A DNA stretch of 64,000 nt, from assembly GCA_025464975.1 (NCBI GenBank), contig JAODMT010000020.1:124001-188000 (forward strand), given 5' to 3'. The position numbers and the translations under genes are program-made. This DNA comes from Microbacteriaceae bacterium (lineage in GTDB: Bacteria > Actinomycetota > Actinomycetes > Actinomycetales > Microbacteriaceae). The notes below the pieces were generated by a model that was not told the origin of the DNA, did no database searches, and was given only the letters and a program-made list of their open reading frames with translations. Positions 17,761-27,085 of the stretch are shown here, piece by piece; position 1 is the stretch's first letter, and the number at the start of each line of letters is the position of its first letter.

Positions 17761-19134
17761 GTGTTCGACAGAAACGATGATCCCGTTGTGCTCGCTGATC
17801 CGTCCGTGATCGCGGGGCTCGACTATTGGCGGACCCTCCCGATCAAGCAGCAGCCGCAGTGGCCGGATACCGCCGCGGTACAGGCCGCGTCCGCCGAGCT
17901 CGCGACTCTTCCGCCGCTCGTCTTCGCGGGCGAGGTGGACGTGTTGCGCGAACGTCTCGCCGCCGCCGCACGCGGGCACGCGTTCCTGCTGCAGGGTGGA
18001 GACTGCGCAGAAACCTTCGCCGGGGCGACGGCTGACGCCATCCGCAACCGAGTCAAGACCGTGCTGCAGATGGCCGTGGTGCTCACCTACGGGGCATCCA
18101 CCCCGGTCATCAAGATGGGGCGGATGGCCGGGCAGTTCGCCAAGCCACGCTCGAGCGACACCGAGACACGCGGTGACGTGACGCTTCCGGCGTACCGCGG
18201 AGACATCGTCAACGGGTATGACTTCACCCCGGAGTCCCGTGAGGCCGATCCGCGCCGGCTCGTTCAGGGGTACCACACCTCCGCCTCCACGATCAATCTC
18301 GTTCGGGCCTTCACCCAGGGAGGATTCGCGGACCTGCGCGAGGTACACCGCTGGAATCAGGGCTTCGCGCGAAACCCGGCCAACGTGCGTTACGAGCAGA
18401 TGGCCCACGACATCGACAAGGCGATCAAGTTCATGGAGGCCGCTGGTGCGGACTTCGACGAACTAAAGCGGGTCGAGTTCTACACCAGCCACGAGGGTCT
18501 GCTCATGGACTACGAGCGCCCGATGACCAGGATCGACTCCCGGAACGGCACGCCGATTAACACCTCGGCGCATTTCATCTGGATCGGCGAGCGGACGAGG
18601 GACCTCGACGGTGCCCACGTGGACTACATGTCTCGCGTGCGCAACCCGATCGGCGTGAAACTCGGTCCGTCGACGAAGGTCGACGACATGTTGCGGCTCA
18701 TCGACAAGCTCGATCCGAATCGGGAGCCCGGACGTCTCACCTTCATCTCCCGCATGGGGGCTGACAAGGTGCGGGATGCGCTGCCGCCGCTTCTCGAGGC
18801 GATCCGGGATCACGACGCCAATCCGCTGTGGGTGAGCGACCCGATGCACGGGAACGGTCTCACCACTCCGAACGGCTACAAGACGCGTCGATTCGATGAC
18901 GTTGTCGACGAGGTCAAGGGATTCTTTGAGGCTCATCGTGCCGCTGGCACCTACCCCGGCGGAATCCATATCGAGCTGACCGGCGACGACGTCACGGAGT
19001 GCCTCGGCGGCTCGGAGCAGATCGACGAGGCGACCCTCGCGACCCGCTACGAATCGCTCTGTGACCCGCGGCTGAACCACATGCAATCGCTCGAGCTCGC
19101 GTTCCTCGTCGCCGAGGAGCTCGGCGCCCGCTGA
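17761..19134 (+). CDS. aroG: Class II 3-deoxy-7-phosphoheptulonate (DAHP) synthase
   Basis: LQGGDCAETFA, RMAGQFAKPRSS, WVSDPMHGNG, GGIHIELTGDDVTECLGG. Confidence 0.95.
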   Translation: MFDRNDDPVVLADPSVIAGLDYWRTLPIKQQPQWPDTAAVQAASAELATLPPLVFAGEVDVLRERLAAAARGHAFLLQGGDCAETFAGATADAIRNRVKTVLQMAVVLTYGASTPVIKMGRMAGQFAKPRSSDTETRGDVTLPAYRGDIVNGYDFTPESREADPRRLVQGYHTSASTINLVRAFTQGGFADLREVHRWNQGFARNPANVRYEQMAHDIDKAIKFMEAAGADFDELKRVEFYTSHEGLLMDYERPMTRIDSRNGTPINTSAHFIWIGERTRDLDGAHVDYMSRVRNPIGVKLGPSTKVDDMLRLIDKLDPNREPGRLTFISRMGADKVRDALPPLLEAIRDHDANPLWVSDPMHGNGLTTPNGYKTRRFDDVVDEVKGFFEAHRAAGTYPGGIHIELTGDDVTECLGGSEQIDEATLATRYESLCDPRLNHMQSLELAFLVAEELGAR

Positions 19135-19231
19135 TCGCCGGGCACGGCCCCGGGCGTCGCAGCGCGGCCCTCTGCGCCGAAGCAACAACCGCGCGCGCGA
19201 CAAACACCCGCCAGGGGACGAACGAAGCCGA

Positions 19232-21193
19232 CTAGAAGTTGCTGGTGAAGTTGACCGTCACCTTGGAGCCCTTGTCCACGGTGTCACCGGCCTTCGGGTT
19301 CGTCTTGCTCACGACGAACGTCGACGGTGCGGCGTCGGCGAACGGGTTGTAGCTCAGGGTGAAGCCAGCGTTCAGGAGTGCCTGTTTGGCATCCTTCCAC
19401 GACATGCTGACGACGTTAGGCACCGCAACCTGCTCCGGGCCCTTGGAGATGGTCAGCGAGATCGAGTCGCCGGGGTGCACCGGAGCCGGCGCCCCGGCCG
19501 AGTCGGTCGGCAGTTCGAGGCTGATCACGTCGCCGGCGGGAATCGTGGCGCTGAACGCGTCCCGGCCGGACACTGCGGTGAGGTTGGCATTCTGCTTGAG
19601 CTTCGCCGTGGCATTCGCAAGGCTCAGGCCGATCACGTTCGGAATCGGTCCGGCAGAGACGACAAGCGAGACGGGCTGCTCTTCGCCGTACTGCGTGGCG
19701 GCGGTGATGTCGGTACCGTCGGCACCGACGGCGTGAATCACCTGATCCAGTGGGATCTTGGCGTCGAACTGTTGCGCCGAGTACTTGCCGGAGTAGCGGA
19801 ATCCCGCCTCGGTGATCTTCGACTTCGCGGCCGTTGTCGTCAGGCCCGCCAGCGCCGGGAAGGGGAGCGGCTTCGGTCCGGTCGACAGTAGGAGGGTGAC
19901 CGGGCGGTCCTTGGCCACCCGTGTGCCGATCTTCGGAGTGGTCTCGACCACGTTGCCCGTCGGGATGGTCGGCGATGATGTCTGCCCGGTGGTGGTGGGC
20001 GCGCTAATCCCCGCGGCCTTGAGCGCCGCGCTGGCCGCGACCGGGGTCTGTCCCGCCACGTTCGGGATGCTCACGTTCGCGCCCGGGCCGGCCCCGAAAT
20101 ACCAGCCGGTTCCGCCCGCAAGGGCCGTAAGCACGATGACCAGCGCGAACAGCCAGAATCCCCGCCGCCGCCGCCCGTCACTCTTGGCAGCGAGCAGATT
20201 CGCCGTGTCCGTCAGCACGGGTCCCGTTCGGTGGCGAGCCTTGGGGGTGAGAACCTGGGTTGCCGCCGTCGAGGCGGTGGATGCCGCTGACGCCGACGGC
20301 ATCACCATCGTGCGCTGCACCGCGGTCGCGGCCGTGCCCGGGTCATCCAGCCTCAGCAGCGCCTCGGTTTCGTGCAGCTGCTCGAGCATCACCTTCGCAT
20401 CACGCGGACGCTGCTCGGGGTCCCGGGCCGTGGCCCAGAGTACGAGCTCGTCGAGTTCCGCCGGCACCTGCGGGTTCTTGCTGCTCGGTGTGGGAACGGT
20501 GTCATTGGCGTGCTGGTGGGCGATCTGGAACGCCTGCTCGCCGCGGAACGGCTGTTCGCCGGCCAGCATTTCGTAGAGCATGATGCCGACGGCATAGATG
20601 TCGCTGCGGGCATCCGCGACGCCACGGGTCACGAGCTCGGGGGAGAGGTAGGCAATTGTGCCGAGCAACGCGTTTCCGGTCGCCGTGTTGGCCGTTGCGG
20701 CACGAGCGAGGCCGAAGTCCCCGATCTTGATGCGACCGTCATCGGCCAGGAGCACGTTCTCGGGCTTGAGGTCGCGGTGAACGATGCCGTTCTTGTGAGC
20801 GGCGGCAAGCCCAGAGAGGATCGCCTCCATGATGTCCATTGCCTGCACTGTCGTGAGCACCTTGTGCTCGAGAAGCAGGTCGCGCAGCGTGATTCCCGGC
20901 AGGTATTCCATCACGAGGTACGCGGTCTCGTCGTCCTGTCCCTGGTCGTAGACATTCACGACGTTCGGATGCGCAAGCCTCGCCGCCGACCGTGCCTCTT
21001 GGATGAATCGAGCCTTGTACTGCGAGTCGTCGGCCAGGTGGCCGTGCATGACCTTGATGGCAACGCGACGTTCGAGTCGGAGATCGGTTGCGAGGTAGAC
21101 CGTTGCCATTCCCCCGCGAGCGATGCGTGAGCGTACCTGGTATCGGCCGTCGATGAGACGGCCAATCAGGGGGTCGGTACTGTTGCTGCTCAC
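19232..21193 (-). CDS. pknL: Ser/Thr protein kinase with 4 PASTA repeats (PknL-type by context)
   Basis: Kinase motifs HRDLKPENVLL and IGDFGLA, one TM, four PASTA-like segments; next to DAHPS and the Rv2175c homologue. Confidence 0.88.
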   Translation of the reverse strand: MSSNSTDPLIGRLIDGRYQVRSRIARGGMATVYLATDLRLERRVAIKVMHGHLADDSQYKARFIQEARSAARLAHPNVVNVYDQGQDDETAYLVMEYLPGITLRDLLLEHKVLTTVQAMDIMEAILSGLAAAHKNGIVHRDLKPENVLLADDGRIKIGDFGLARAATANTATGNALLGTIAYLSPELVTRGVADARSDIYAVGIMLYEMLAGEQPFRGEQAFQIAHQHANDTVPTPSSKNPQVPAELDELVLWATARDPEQRPRDAKVMLEQLHETEALLRLDDPGTAATAVQRTMVMPSASAASTASTAATQVLTPKARHRTGPVLTDTANLLAAKSDGRRRRGFWLFALVIVLTALAGGTGWYFGAGPGANVSIPNVAGQTPVAASAALKAAGISAPTTTGQTSSPTIPTGNVVETTPKIGTRVAKDRPVTLLLSTGPKPLPFPALAGLTTTAAKSKITEAGFRYSGKYSAQQFDAKIPLDQVIHAVGADGTDITAATQYGEEQPVSLVVSAGPIPNVIGLSLANATAKLKQNANLTAVSGRDAFSATIPAGDVISLELPTDSAGAPAPVHPGDSISLTISKGPEQVAVPNVVSMSWKDAKQALLNAGFTLSYNPFADAAPSTFVVSKTNPKAGDTVDKGSKVTVNFTSNF

Positions 21194-21278
21194 CGGTCGA
21201 TTCTAAAGTTGACCGGCGCCTCCAGCCCGCTAAAACACCGCGAACCTGCCGTTAGGTCACCGGTTGTGACCGTAATTG

Positions 21279-22619
21279 TTATGTGAGCGCTGATACCCAC
21301 GACCGAGCCGACGCCTCCCACTTGGCATACGCGGTGGGGAAACCGGAAAGTTGCACGGCCTGCGCGGCGTTGGTGACGCTCATTGACTGCCAGCCGGGGA
21401 TGTCGAGGAGACCGCGCGTAACGCCGGTGTTCGGGTTGCTCGGGCCGCCGAAGAACAATCGTGAGGCGTAGGTCGGGTCGAGTATCTGGGCCGGCGTTCC
21501 CCAGCCGGCGCTCGGCCGTTGTTGGAATAGGCCAAGCGAGTCGCGGTCGCCGTAATCGATGTTCTTGAGCCCGGACTCCTGAGCCGCCGCGGCGAGAGCG
21601 ATGACAAGGCCGTAGTTCGGTACACCGAGCGAACGCCCCACCTTGACGATGGTTCGGGCGTTGGTCATCATCTCCGCTGTCAGCGGCACGATCGTAGACG
21701 GGGATTGCGGAATGGGCGTGGACGAAGACTGCGCCGCGGCCGCCGCGATACTCGGGATGGTGATCGCTCGCCCGGTGTAGATGATGCTTGACCAGTTCAG
21801 GCCGTTGGCGGTGAGGATGGCCTGGGCCGTCACACCGAACTTGGCCGCGATGCTGCTCACCGTGTCGCCGACCGCGATGACGTAGTTCTGCGGAGTGGCT
21901 GGCTTGGGGGTCACCGCCGTGGTGGCGTGGCTTTCGACGATAGGGGTGATGGCCACGGTGGAGACCGCAGCCACCGCGGAGGATGACGGGATGGCCAGCG
22001 TGTGACCGGCGTAGATGATGCTCGACCAGCCGAGGCCGTTCGCGCTGAGGAGGGTCTGCGTTGAGAGGCCGAACTTGGCGGCGATTCCCCCGATGGTGTC
22101 GCCCTTTTGAATGGAGTAGCGGGTCGTGGCGCTCGGCGCGGGCGTTCGTGGCGCGGAAACGACGGGAATCGCACCGGAGCTCGTGAGCTTGAGCTGTTGA
22201 CCGGCGAAGATGAGCGACTTCCAGCCCAGCCCGTTTAGGGCGAGCACCGACGCGGTGGCGAGGCCGAATCGTCCGGCGATGCTGCTGACGGTGTCACCGG
22301 CGGCGACCGTGTAGGTCGCCGGTGCCGTCGCGGCGACGGCCGTGGCGGCCTCCGAAACCGGGGCGGCAGCGGGGTTCGTGGCCGCGCGCGCGGCGGCGGT
22401 GAACGCACCGCGGATGGTCTTGGTGAGCTCAGACGGCGTCGACTTGGTCTTGTCGGCGCGGCGCGCATCCACCTGGATTGGGCCGGTGACATTGAGGCTC
22501 ATCGCCATCGATCCGACGAGCACGATGGGAATGGTGTTGGCCAAGCCGCGGCTCAATCGACTACGGTCCTTGGGCTCCGAAGAGCGTGCGCCCGGCTCAA
22601 ATGTTCCTGTCATGTCCAA
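21279..22619 (-). CDS. Secreted triple-LysM protein with C-terminal transglycosylase-like domain
   Basis: Three LysM units (YTVAAGDTVSSIAGRFG, YSIQKGDTIGGIAAKFG, YVIAVGDTVSSIAAKFG), then AAAQESGLKNIDYGDRDSLGLFQQRPSAGWGT. Confidence 0.85.
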   Translation of the reverse strand: MDMTGTFEPGARSSEPKDRSRLSRGLANTIPIVLVGSMAMSLNVTGPIQVDARRADKTKSTPSELTKTIRGAFTAAARAATNPAAAPVSEAATAVAATAPATYTVAAGDTVSSIAGRFGLATASVLALNGLGWKSLIFAGQQLKLTSSGAIPVVSAPRTPAPSATTRYSIQKGDTIGGIAAKFGLSTQTLLSANGLGWSSIIYAGHTLAIPSSSAVAAVSTVAITPIVESHATTAVTPKPATPQNYVIAVGDTVSSIAAKFGVTAQAILTANGLNWSSIIYTGRAITIPSIAAAAAQSSSTPIPQSPSTIVPLTAEMMTNARTIVKVGRSLGVPNYGLVIALAAAAQESGLKNIDYGDRDSLGLFQQRPSAGWGTPAQILDPTYASRLFFGGPSNPNTGVTRGLLDIPGWQSMSVTNAAQAVQLSGFPTAYAKWEASARSWVSALT

Positions 22620-22781
22620 CCTCGATCATCTCCCTGCCCCGAGAAAGCGGTTCACGCCAACAATGAACGCTGACACAGATGAATGCGACTGTCAATCGAA
22701 GTGACTGATGAGGATTCAGTTAATACGTCGGAAACATTCTGAAGAGTTTGATCGGGCGGCCGGGTCTGGCAGCATTGACGT

Positions 22782-23123
22782 GTGACTACCGTTCCCGAGA
22801 CCCGCTGGCTCACTCTTCCCGAACTCGTCGACATCCTCGGCGTCGGTGTAAGCAAGGTCCGCCGGCTCATAGAAGACCGTGCTCTCCTCGCGTCGAAGAT
22901 CGACGGGGTGTGGAAGGTGCCGGAATCCTTCATTCGCGACGGGGAACCGCTGGTCGAACTGCGCGGCACCCTCCTGGTTCTCCATGACAGTGGCTACAGC
23001 GATGAAGAGGCGATGCACTGGTTGCTCACGGACGAGGAGAGCATCGGCATCGCTCCGATCGACGCACTGCGCGCGGGTCGCAAGGCCGAAGTCCGCAGGG
23101 TTGCGCAGGCCCTCGGCTTCTAG
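22782..23123 (+). CDS. Rv2175c-like wHTH DNA-binding protein
   Basis: TRWLTLPELVDILGVGVSKVRRLIEDRALLASKIDGVWKVPESF; divergent to the kinase/LysM genes as in the Rv2175c-Rv2176 locus. Confidence 0.88.
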   Translation: MTTVPETRWLTLPELVDILGVGVSKVRRLIEDRALLASKIDGVWKVPESFIRDGEPLVELRGTLLVLHDSGYSDEEAMHWLLTDEESIGIAPIDALRAGRKAEVRRVAQALGF

Positions 23124-23166
23124 GGGAAGCCGCCTCTGATCCGGGCGAAGAAATGGATCGTGCCGC

Positions 23167-24288
23167 CTAGGCCGATCGCCTGATGACGGTATCGGCCAGC
23201 TGCACGAGCTTTTCTGTCGCCTCGCGGCTCAGCGGCGCGTTGGTGATTGCCGCAACCGCAAGCTTGACGTTGTGGTCGATGATCCGTTCGACCTGTTCCA
23301 CGGCACCACTGTCACGAATAGATGCCTGGAGCATCGCGACCTGCTGTGCGGTCAGATCGGCATCACCGAGAAGTTCGTCGATCACATGTGTCGCGTTGGT
23401 CGGGAGCTTGGTGCGAGCGAGTGCGATCAACACCGTTCGCTTTCCCTCGCGAAGGTCATCACCCGATGGCTTCCCCGTGGTCTCCGGGTCCCCGAACACT
23501 CCGAGAAGATCGTCGCGCAATTGGTACGCGATACCGAGCGGCAAGCCGAAGTCACGCAGCGCCGTGACCTGCTCCGTTGTTCCGCCGCCGAGGGTCGCGC
23601 CGATGGCGAGGGGTGCCTCGATGCTGTATTTCGCGGACTTGTAGACAATCACCCGGTGTGCGCGAGTCAACAACTCCGGCTCCGGATAGTTTCGCCAGGA
23701 CTGCTCCTCAAGGATGTCGAGGTACTGTCCGAGGGTAACCTCGGTGCGCATCTGGTTGAACTCGAGGCGAGCGGCATGCCGTGCCGCTTCGAGGGAGAGG
23801 GATTTCAGCCCGGCGTCGAAGAGTTCGTCGCTCCAGCCGAGAAGAAGGTCGCCGAGCAGGAGTGCCGAGGATTGTCCGAAGCCCCGCGCGCTTCCCGTCC
23901 AGCTCTCTTCATCGTGAAGACTCTCAAATCGCTTGTGTGCGGAGGGGAGGCCACGGCGGGTGTCCGAATTGTCCATGATGTCGTCGTGCACGAGCGCGGC
24001 GGCATGGAATACCTCGAGTGCGCTTGCGGCGAGCACGACGGCGCGGAGGTCTTTCGGCACGGTCCTCTCCGGCATCGCGTCGAAATCCGATGCCAGTTCG
24101 GCTACCGCTTGCCAGCCCCAATAACAGAACAGTGCCCTGAACCGTTTGCCACCGCGCAAAAGGTCGCGGGAATAGTCGATGAACGGGGTTAGATCCGTGC
24201 CAATCGAGGCCAACAACGGCTCGCGATCGTCAAGAAAGGCATCGATGTCCGCTTGGACCAGATCAACTAACCGCGTACTCTCAGCCAC
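23167..24288 (-). CDS. idsA: Polyprenyl (geranylgeranyl) diphosphate synthase
   Basis: Aspartate-rich motifs LVHDDIMD and QLRDDLLGVFGD. Confidence 0.92.
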   Translation of the reverse strand: MAESTRLVDLVQADIDAFLDDREPLLASIGTDLTPFIDYSRDLLRGGKRFRALFCYWGWQAVAELASDFDAMPERTVPKDLRAVVLAASALEVFHAAALVHDDIMDNSDTRRGLPSAHKRFESLHDEESWTGSARGFGQSSALLLGDLLLGWSDELFDAGLKSLSLEAARHAARLEFNQMRTEVTLGQYLDILEEQSWRNYPEPELLTRAHRVIVYKSAKYSIEAPLAIGATLGGGTTEQVTALRDFGLPLGIAYQLRDDLLGVFGDPETTGKPSGDDLREGKRTVLIALARTKLPTNATHVIDELLGDADLTAQQVAMLQASIRDSGAVEQVERIIDHNVKLAVAAITNAPLSREATEKLVQLADTVIRRSA

Positions 24289-24365
24289 AGTTATAGCCTA
24301 GCCACGTAGGGGTGCATAGAATTGAACGGCACCACGCATTGGATTCGAGCCTGAGGGGAGTCACA

Positions 24366-24731
24366 ATGCCGCTGTCGGAACATGAGCAACGTCTCCTAGA
24401 AGAGATGGAGCGCAGTCTCTATCACAATGACGCGGATTTTGTCGCGACCGTCGGATCCCATCGAGGACGCCCAACCTACCGCACCGTCGTGCTGGGTATT
24501 CTCGGCGCGATTGTCGGGGTCGCGGTAATAGTGGCCGGCGTCGTTCTGCAACTACCCATACTCGGAGTGGCCGGGTTCATCGTGATGTTCGCCGGCGTGC
24601 TGTTCGCGATTTCGTCGCCGAAACGGCATATGGATGCCGTGCCGCGAGAGAGCGACAATCACTCGAAGGCGAGTTTCATGGATCGCATGAATGAGCGCTG
24701 GGACAAGCGTCAGGACGGCCACGAAGAGTAG
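24366..24731 (+). CDS. DUF3040 membrane protein
   Basis: MPLSEHEQRLLEEMERSLYHNDADFVATV with two TM segments. Confidence 0.88.
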   Translation: MPLSEHEQRLLEEMERSLYHNDADFVATVGSHRGRPTYRTVVLGILGAIVGVAVIVAGVVLQLPILGVAGFIVMFAGVLFAISSPKRHMDAVPRESDNHSKASFMDRMNERWDKRQDGHEE

Positions 24732-24746
24732 CCGCCGCAGAATCTA

Positions 24747-24777
24747 GGGTCGACCTCGCCGGTCGGCCCTTTTTTTT
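24747..24777 (+). terminator. Rho-independent terminator after the DUF3040 gene
   Basis: GGGTCGACC-tcgcc-GGTCGGCCC stem followed by T8. Confidence 0.88.
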
Positions 24778-24879
24778 GCCCAAAAACGGTCCAATTCCCT
24801 CCACCGCCCTCCACCCGCTCACTTCCCAGCAATTCTCGGGATTGATGCCTCTTCTTTTCGGTCATTTGCTGGGTATTTC

Positions 24880-24917
24880 TAGGATTTGTGGGGCAAAGTG
24901 GAGTAAAGTGGAGTAAA
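24880..24917 (+). promoter_or_regulatory. mraZ promoter region with putative MraZ boxes
   Basis: TAGGAT -10-like hexamer (24880-24885), then three 10-bp units GTGGGGCAAA/GTGGAGTAAA/GTGGAGTAAA (24888-24917), giving AAAGTGG-N3-AAAGTGG spacing. Confidence 0.72.
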
Positions 24918-24952
24918 CCTGAATCCAGGCCGGAGAATGAGGGGAGTGGAGC

Positions 24953-25384
24953 ATGTTCCTTGGCACCCACACCCCGAAGCTCGACGACAAGGGCCGCATC
25001 ATCCTCCCGGCGAAGTTCTGGTCGGAACTCGAGTCCGGAATCGTCATCACCCGCGGCCAGGAACGCTGCCTCTACGTCTTCAGTACGCGCGAATTCGAGG
25101 AGCTGCATGACCGGATCCGCCAGGCGCCGGTTACGAGCAAGCAGGCCCGCGATTACCTTCGACTGTTCCTCTCCGGCGCCAACGCCGAGGTTCCGGACGC
25201 CCAGCATCGGGTGACCATCCCCGCCGCTCTCCGCACGTACGCCGGCCTTGGCCGCGACCTCACCGTGATCGGCGCAGGCAACCGCGCCGAGATCTGGGAC
25301 ACGGCCGCGTGGGAGGCGTACTACGCGGAGCAGGAAAGCGCCTTCGCCGACACGACGGAGGAGGTGATTCCCGGACTCTTCTAG
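24953..25384 (+). CDS. mraZ: MraZ transcriptional regulator
   Basis: [22 protein letters not shown] ... [18 protein letters not shown]. Confidence 0.97.
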   Translation: MFLGTHTPKLDDKGRIILPAKFWSELESGIVITRGQERCLYVFSTREFEELHDRIRQAPVTSKQARDYLRLFLSGANAEVPDAQHRVTIPAALRTYAGLGRDLTVIGAGNRAEIWDTAAWEAYYAEQESAFADTTEEVIPGLF

Positions 25385-25410
25385 CACCTTGTTTCGGACT
25401 CCCAGCCGTA

Positions 25411-25460
25411 CGCCCTGACACCACTTCCCCGGTGACAGGTCGCACCGGATGGGGATCAGA
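25411..25460 (+). ncRNA. Candidate mraW RNA motif (cis-regulatory leader of rsmH)
   Basis: CCTGACACC-ACTTCCCC-GGTGACAGG hairpin (8/9 paired) and downstream GGGGA (25451-25455) complementary to loop TCCCC (25426-25430), immediately upstream of rsmH. Confidence 0.6.
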
Positions 25461-25486
25461 AATAAGGAGCTGGTTCACCGGTCATC

Positions 25487-26440
25487 ATGGTCGACAAGCA
25501 AATCCACACCCCCGTCAATCTGGAGCGCACGATAGAGCTCCTCGCCCCGGCGCTGTCCCGCCCGGGCGCGGTACTGGTCGATGCGACCCTCGGCATGGCC
25601 GGGCACGCCGAGGCATTCCTCAATCGATTCCCCGACCTCGTGCTCGTCGGCCTCGACCGCGATCCCGAAGCCCTGAGCATCGCCGGCGAAAGACTGGCCC
25701 GATTTGGTGACCGGGTGCACCTCGTGCACACCGTGTACGACCACATCACCGAGGCCATTGCAGACCTCGGCATCGACGAAACCTCCGGCATCCTCTTCGA
25801 CCTCGGCGTCTCGTCGCTGCAGCTCGATCGAGTCGAGCGCGGATTCTCGTACTCGAAGGATGCGCCGTTGGACATGCGGATGGATTCCACCTCCGAGCTC
25901 ACAGCCGAGCGGATCATCGCGGAGTACAGCGAGACCGAGCTCCGGCGCATCTTTTGGGAATTCGGGGAAGAGCGCCTCGCCCAGCGCTACGCGAAGAAGA
26001 TCGTCGAGCGACGTGCCATCGCACCCATCATTCGATCCGCCGACCTCGTCCAACTGATCACCGCAGCAACGCCCGTTGCGATCCAGCGCGCCGGGCACCC
26101 GGCCAAGCGCGTCTTCCAGGCACTGCGCATCGAGGTCAACCAGGAACTTGCAGTGCTCGAGCGAGCGATTCCCGCCGCCATCGCCACCCTCGAGGTCGGC
26201 GGCCGCATCGTCGTGCTCGCCTACCAGTCGCTCGAAGACAGGATCGTCAAGCGTGCCCTCGCCGCCGCCTCGTCATCGACGGCTCCGGCAGGTCTTCCGA
26301 TCGAGCTGCCGGAACACCGTGCCGAATTGAAACTGCTCGTCCGTGGCGCCGAACTCGCCTCGGACGAAGAAAAGGCCGCTAACCCGCGGTCGACCCCCGT
26401 GCGCTTGCGCGCTGCCGAGCGAGTCCGGAGGGCCTCATGA
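25487..26440 (+). CDS. rsmH: 16S rRNA (cytosine-N4)-methyltransferase RsmH/MraW
   Basis: [41 protein letters not shown]. Confidence 0.97.
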   Translation: MVDKQIHTPVNLERTIELLAPALSRPGAVLVDATLGMAGHAEAFLNRFPDLVLVGLDRDPEALSIAGERLARFGDRVHLVHTVYDHITEAIADLGIDETSGILFDLGVSSLQLDRVERGFSYSKDAPLDMRMDSTSELTAERIIAEYSETELRRIFWEFGEERLAQRYAKKIVERRAIAPIIRSADLVQLITAATPVAIQRAGHPAKRVFQALRIEVNQELAVLERAIPAAIATLEVGGRIVVLAYQSLEDRIVKRALAAASSSTAPAGLPIELPEHRAELKLLVRGAELASDEEKAANPRSTPVRLRAAERVRRAS

Positions 26441-27048
26441 GTAACAACGTCGCGATCGAGCTTCCATCTTTCGTCCCGCACGAGCTGGGCGAGCGTCCCC
26501 GCCACATCGAGATCGTCACGACGCGCAGCCAGAAGCGTGCGCGCCCTCGGTTGGTCTATGCGCTCGTGGGTGTCGGTGGGCTCTTCGCGATTCTCATGAC
26601 GCAGCTGCTGCTGAGCATCCTTCTCTCCCACGGCGCCTATCAGATTGCGGCGCTGCAGTCCACGCAGGTGCAGCTCTCGCGGGACCAGCAGACCATCACC
26701 GAGGCGCTCAACGTGCTGCAGTCGCCGCAGAATCTCGCCGCTCGTGCCGGGCAGCTCGGAATGGTGACCAATACTGGAAGCCAGGGCTTCCTCAGTCTCA
26801 CCACCGGTGTCACGCGCGCGCCGACAGCGGCGACCGCGAACACCTCGGTTACCCCCGGCGACGCGGTAATGACCCCGAACGCGCTGATCACTCCGAGCAT
26901 CTCCAACCTCGGCGCCGCGGCTGCGGCTGCGGCTTCGGCTGCCTCAATCCCGCCGAACGCCAGCGTCTCTGGCGCGCCTGCCGGGTCTGCCACGGGCGCC
27001 TCTGTAGCGTCGAATCCGGGGGCATTGCCGTCTCCGATTACGCACTAA
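26437..27048 (+). CDS. FtsL-like division protein with Ala/Pro-rich C-terminal tail
   Basis: Position between rsmH and ftsI, single TM, coiled segment, low-complexity tail. Confidence 0.7.
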   Translation: MSNNVAIELPSFVPHELGERPRHIEIVTTRSQKRARPRLVYALVGVGGLFAILMTQLLLSILLSHGAYQIAALQSTQVQLSRDQQTITEALNVLQSPQNLAARAGQLGMVTNTGSQGFLSLTTGVTRAPTAATANTSVTPGDAVMTPNALITPSISNLGAAAAAAASAASIPPNASVSGAPAGSATGASVASNPGALPSPITH

Positions 27049-27085
27049 CGGGCAGCCGCCCGATTGAGGATGTCAGGAGCTGCAC

